Below, one piece after another: positions 62,883 to 64,000 of a DNA stretch of 64,000 bases (position 1 is its first letter; every line of letters begins with the position of its first letter). The position numbers and the translations under genes were made by a program. Below the pieces are notes generated by a model. It was not told the DNA's origin. It saw only the letters and a list, made by a program, of their open reading frames with translations, and searched no databases. The stretch is from Kyrpidia spormannii. Its GTDB lineage: Bacteria; Bacillota; Bacilli; Kyrpidiales; Kyrpidiaceae. The stretch spans positions 2,480,001 through 2,544,000 of the forward strand of contig NZ_CP024955.1 of assembly GCF_002804065.1 (NCBI RefSeq), given 5' to 3'.

Positions 62883-63254
62883 TCAGATCCTCCCGACCCC
62901 GATCCACAGCCCGAGGCCACCCGCCAAAAGCCCGAGATACAGCGATGTGGCCACATATACCACGGCCTTTTTTCGATTTCCTTCCCACCAGAGAAAAAAC
63001 GCCTCATAACAAAACGTCGAAAACGTCGTATATGCCCCGCAAAACCCCGTTCCGAGTAGCGCATACCAGGTCGCGGACAGGGTGCCCGCGGCTTCCCGCC
63101 CGGCCAGCCAGCCGAGGAAAAACGCCCCGGTCAGGTTAATGATCCACGTGCCATACGGGAACAGCGGCATCCACTTCCGAGCCACCCAATTCCCGAGGGC
63201 AAACCGGGCCCAGGTGCCGAGAACCCCGCCGATCGCCACCCACAACGACATCAT
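62883..63254 (-). CDS. crcB: Fluoride channel FluC/CrcB, second of the pair
   Basis: 123 residues, four helices. FluC hallmarks: GGVLGTWARFALGNWV, NLTGAFFLGWL and GTGFCGAYTTFSTFCYE with the pore Phe/Thr/Ser set. ATG at 63254 overlaps the stop of the first copy (ATATGATG). Two paralogous subunits suggest a heteromeric dual-topology channel. Confidence 0.93.
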   Translation of the reverse strand: MMSLWVAIGGVLGTWARFALGNWVARKWMPLFPYGTWIINLTGAFFLGWLAGREAAGTLSATWYALLGTGFCGAYTTFSTFCYEAFFLWWEGNRKKAVVYVATSLYLGLLAGGLGLWIGVGRI

Positions 63255-63634
63255 ATTTGACCCCTCCGATGTATCCAGCCCATCGCCGTCTGATGGCCGG
63301 CATAGGCTAACAACAAGCCCCCCGCTACACTGGCGTGAAGATAGAGCAGGGCTTCCCAAGGATGCCCCCTTACCACCAAATGCAAGGTTTCAAGCACGAG
63401 GGTGGAAAAGGTGGTATACGAGCCCACGAATCCCGTCCCGACTCCCAGGCGCACCGCCGCGGGCAGTGACCACCGTTCTAGAGCCAGGGTGAGGAAAAGG
63501 GCTAGTACGTACGCCCCGGAAAGATTGATTCCAAATGTCGCCCAGGGCCAGCCCATGAAGGGCTGTAGCAACGATAACCCGTAGCGCGCCAGACTTCCCA
63601 GGATGCCGCCTGCCGCCAGAGCCCACCACAACAT
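63251..63634 (-). CDS. crcB: Fluoride channel FluC/CrcB, first of the pair
   Basis: 127 residues from ATG at 63634 (GGGAGG upstream). GGILGSLARYGLSLL, NLSGAYVLALFL and GTGFVGSYTTFSTLVLETL are the FluC core. Lies directly behind a fluoride riboswitch and overlaps the second copy, so the two are expressed together when cytoplasmic fluoride rises. Confidence 0.93.
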   Translation of the reverse strand: MLWWALAAGGILGSLARYGLSLLQPFMGWPWATFGINLSGAYVLALFLTLALERWSLPAAVRLGVGTGFVGSYTTFSTLVLETLHLVVRGHPWEALLYLHASVAGGLLLAYAGHQTAMGWIHRRGQI

Positions 63635-63683
63635 TTTTCTACCGCCTCCCGCTCCTAGACCCGGCAAACGCCCGGGCTCTTTC

Positions 63684-63718
63684 AAAAAGAAACTCCTACT
63701 GACCACTGTCAGTAGGAG
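63684..63718 (-). terminator. Intrinsic terminator of the fluoride riboswitch
   Basis: On the minus strand CTCCTACTGAC and GTCAGTAGGAG pair around AGTG and are followed by TTTCTTTTT. The 5' arm overlaps the last strand of the aptamer (CTCCTAC), the usual basis of switching. Confidence 0.9.
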
Positions 63719-63760
63719 CCATCATCTGCGTAGCGCAGCCATCGGTGAGCTCCATCACCC
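63710..63760 (-). ncRNA. Fluoride riboswitch aptamer (crcB motif)
   Basis: On the minus strand the sequence runs GGGTGATGGAGCTCACC, then GATGGCTGC, a short loop and GCAGATGATGGCTCCTACTG. This shows the crcB-motif parts: a GGxGATG...CC first stem, the second short stem and the conserved GATGGCxCCTAC closing strand that forms the pseudoknot. It precedes the tandem crcB genes and ends in a terminator, so fluoride would prevent termination. Confidence 0.9.
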
Positions 63761-63827
63761 TGGAGTTCTCTCATCCCCAGTGTACGCAGAAAGGCTTGTC
63801 CCTGCAACCCGCCGCAATCACTCAGTT

Positions 63828-63880
63828 AAAATCTTACCGAAAGGGGGTTGGCTCACTCATGAAGAAATCTTACCGAAGGG
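63828..63880. repeat. Pair of direct repeats at an insertion sequence end
   Basis: AAATCTTACCGAAAGGG (63828-63844) and AAATCTTACCGAAGGG (63865-63880) repeat at 37-base distance, just before the transposase start. They are likely transposase-binding sites of the element that continues past the window. Confidence 0.65.
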
Positions 63881-63892
63881 ATCGCGGTGCGG

Positions 63893-64000
63893 ATGTCCAT
63901 GCAGAGTCGGCGAGAATACTTGAACACCATGAGGACGCGCTATCGGCAAGCACGTAGCCGATCGGAAAAATCACAGATCCTGGACGAGTTGCAAAAGACA
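63893..64000 (+). CDS. N-terminus of an integrase-core-type transposase, cut by window end
   Basis: Thirty-six codons are visible from ATG at 63893 (an ATG at 63899 is also possible). The beginning (SRREYLNTMRTRYRQAR, then SEKSQILDELQKT) resembles the N-termini of IS481-like and related integrase-core transposases of Firmicutes. The call rests on this stretch and the flanking repeats. Confidence 0.5.
   Translation, partial: MSMQSRREYLNTMRTRYRQARSRSEKSQILDELQKT

Noticed and set aside
1-64000. CRISPR array, tRNA or rRNA genes
   Set aside because: No regularly spaced direct repeats with unique spacers, no cas genes and no tRNA or rRNA sequence features were found by reading.

Overview
The window looks like a chromosomal segment of a GC-rich, spore-forming Firmicute, most like the thermophilic Alicyclobacillaceae (Kyrpidia-like). 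The taxon is inferred from gene content: the prkA-yhbH-spoVR sporulation operon, a CotS-like kinase, a YhcN-type lipoprotein, YgzB, frequent GTG/TTG starts and purine-rich Shine-Dalgarno sites. No rRNA, tRNA or CRISPR array was seen. No search was run; all family calls come from reading motifs.

Region 1 (1-2261, minus): the end-truncated gene of an exported cell-wall-binding/PQQ-propeller protein and a membrane-bound LuxR-type regulator. Region 2 (2362-20055, minus) is the centrepiece: an apparently single operon for lipoate-dependent sulfur oxidation of the sHdr type. In transcription order it encodes sHdrC-like, sHdrB-like and sHdrA-like subunits, the 'Hyp' protein, an HdrC-HdrB (HdrD-like) fusion, EtfB, EtfA, a membrane HdrD-like/cytochrome ETF:quinone oxidoreductase (Emo-like), two LbpA lipoate carriers, an sLpl(AB)-type ligase, TusA, a DsrE-like protein, a GAF protein lacking the family's cysteines, an unknown protein, a second DsrE-like protein, a second ligase, a third LbpA, a third ligase broken by a 10-bp tandem duplication, and two LipS-type radical SAM proteins. 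The inferred route: TusA/DsrE pass sulfane sulfur to lipoyl-LbpA, the sHdr complex oxidises it, and electrons leave through EtfAB and Emo to menaquinone, while the ligases and LipS pair build the lipoyl group in situ.

Region 3 (20877-25391, minus): spoVR, yhbH and prkA. Divergent from it on the plus strand is a CvpA-like/transglutaminase membrane protein with a small partner. Region 4 (27055-29903, minus): trmL, a methylthioadenosine-phosphorylase-like gene, a HAD phosphatase and an L,D-transpeptidase lipoprotein. Region 5 (about 29976-31736) is an IS607-type remnant: an intact-length TnpB and a 5'-truncated serine recombinase.

Region 6 (31712-42298) is a phosphate island: pstB-phoU-pstC-pstA-phoP-phoR on minus, a divergent second response regulator, a chemoreceptor and a detached pstS. 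Three promoters share one layout: four hexamers at exact 11-bp spacing, 9 bases, then a -10. Region 7 (42517-58819): MscS-like channel, aconitase, a NUDIX CoA-pyrophosphatase-like protein, an amidase, an IclR regulator with an isocitrate/isopropylmalate-dehydrogenase-like enzyme, CotS-like kinase, QueG, RNase HI, a class I aminotransferase, YhcN-like lipoprotein, YgzB, a Pro/Gly-rich protein and Nth. Region 8 (58960-64000): an epimerase remnant, a MarR-ABC-MFS efflux operon, tandem crcB/fluC genes under a clear fluoride riboswitch, and the start of an insertion sequence at the right edge.
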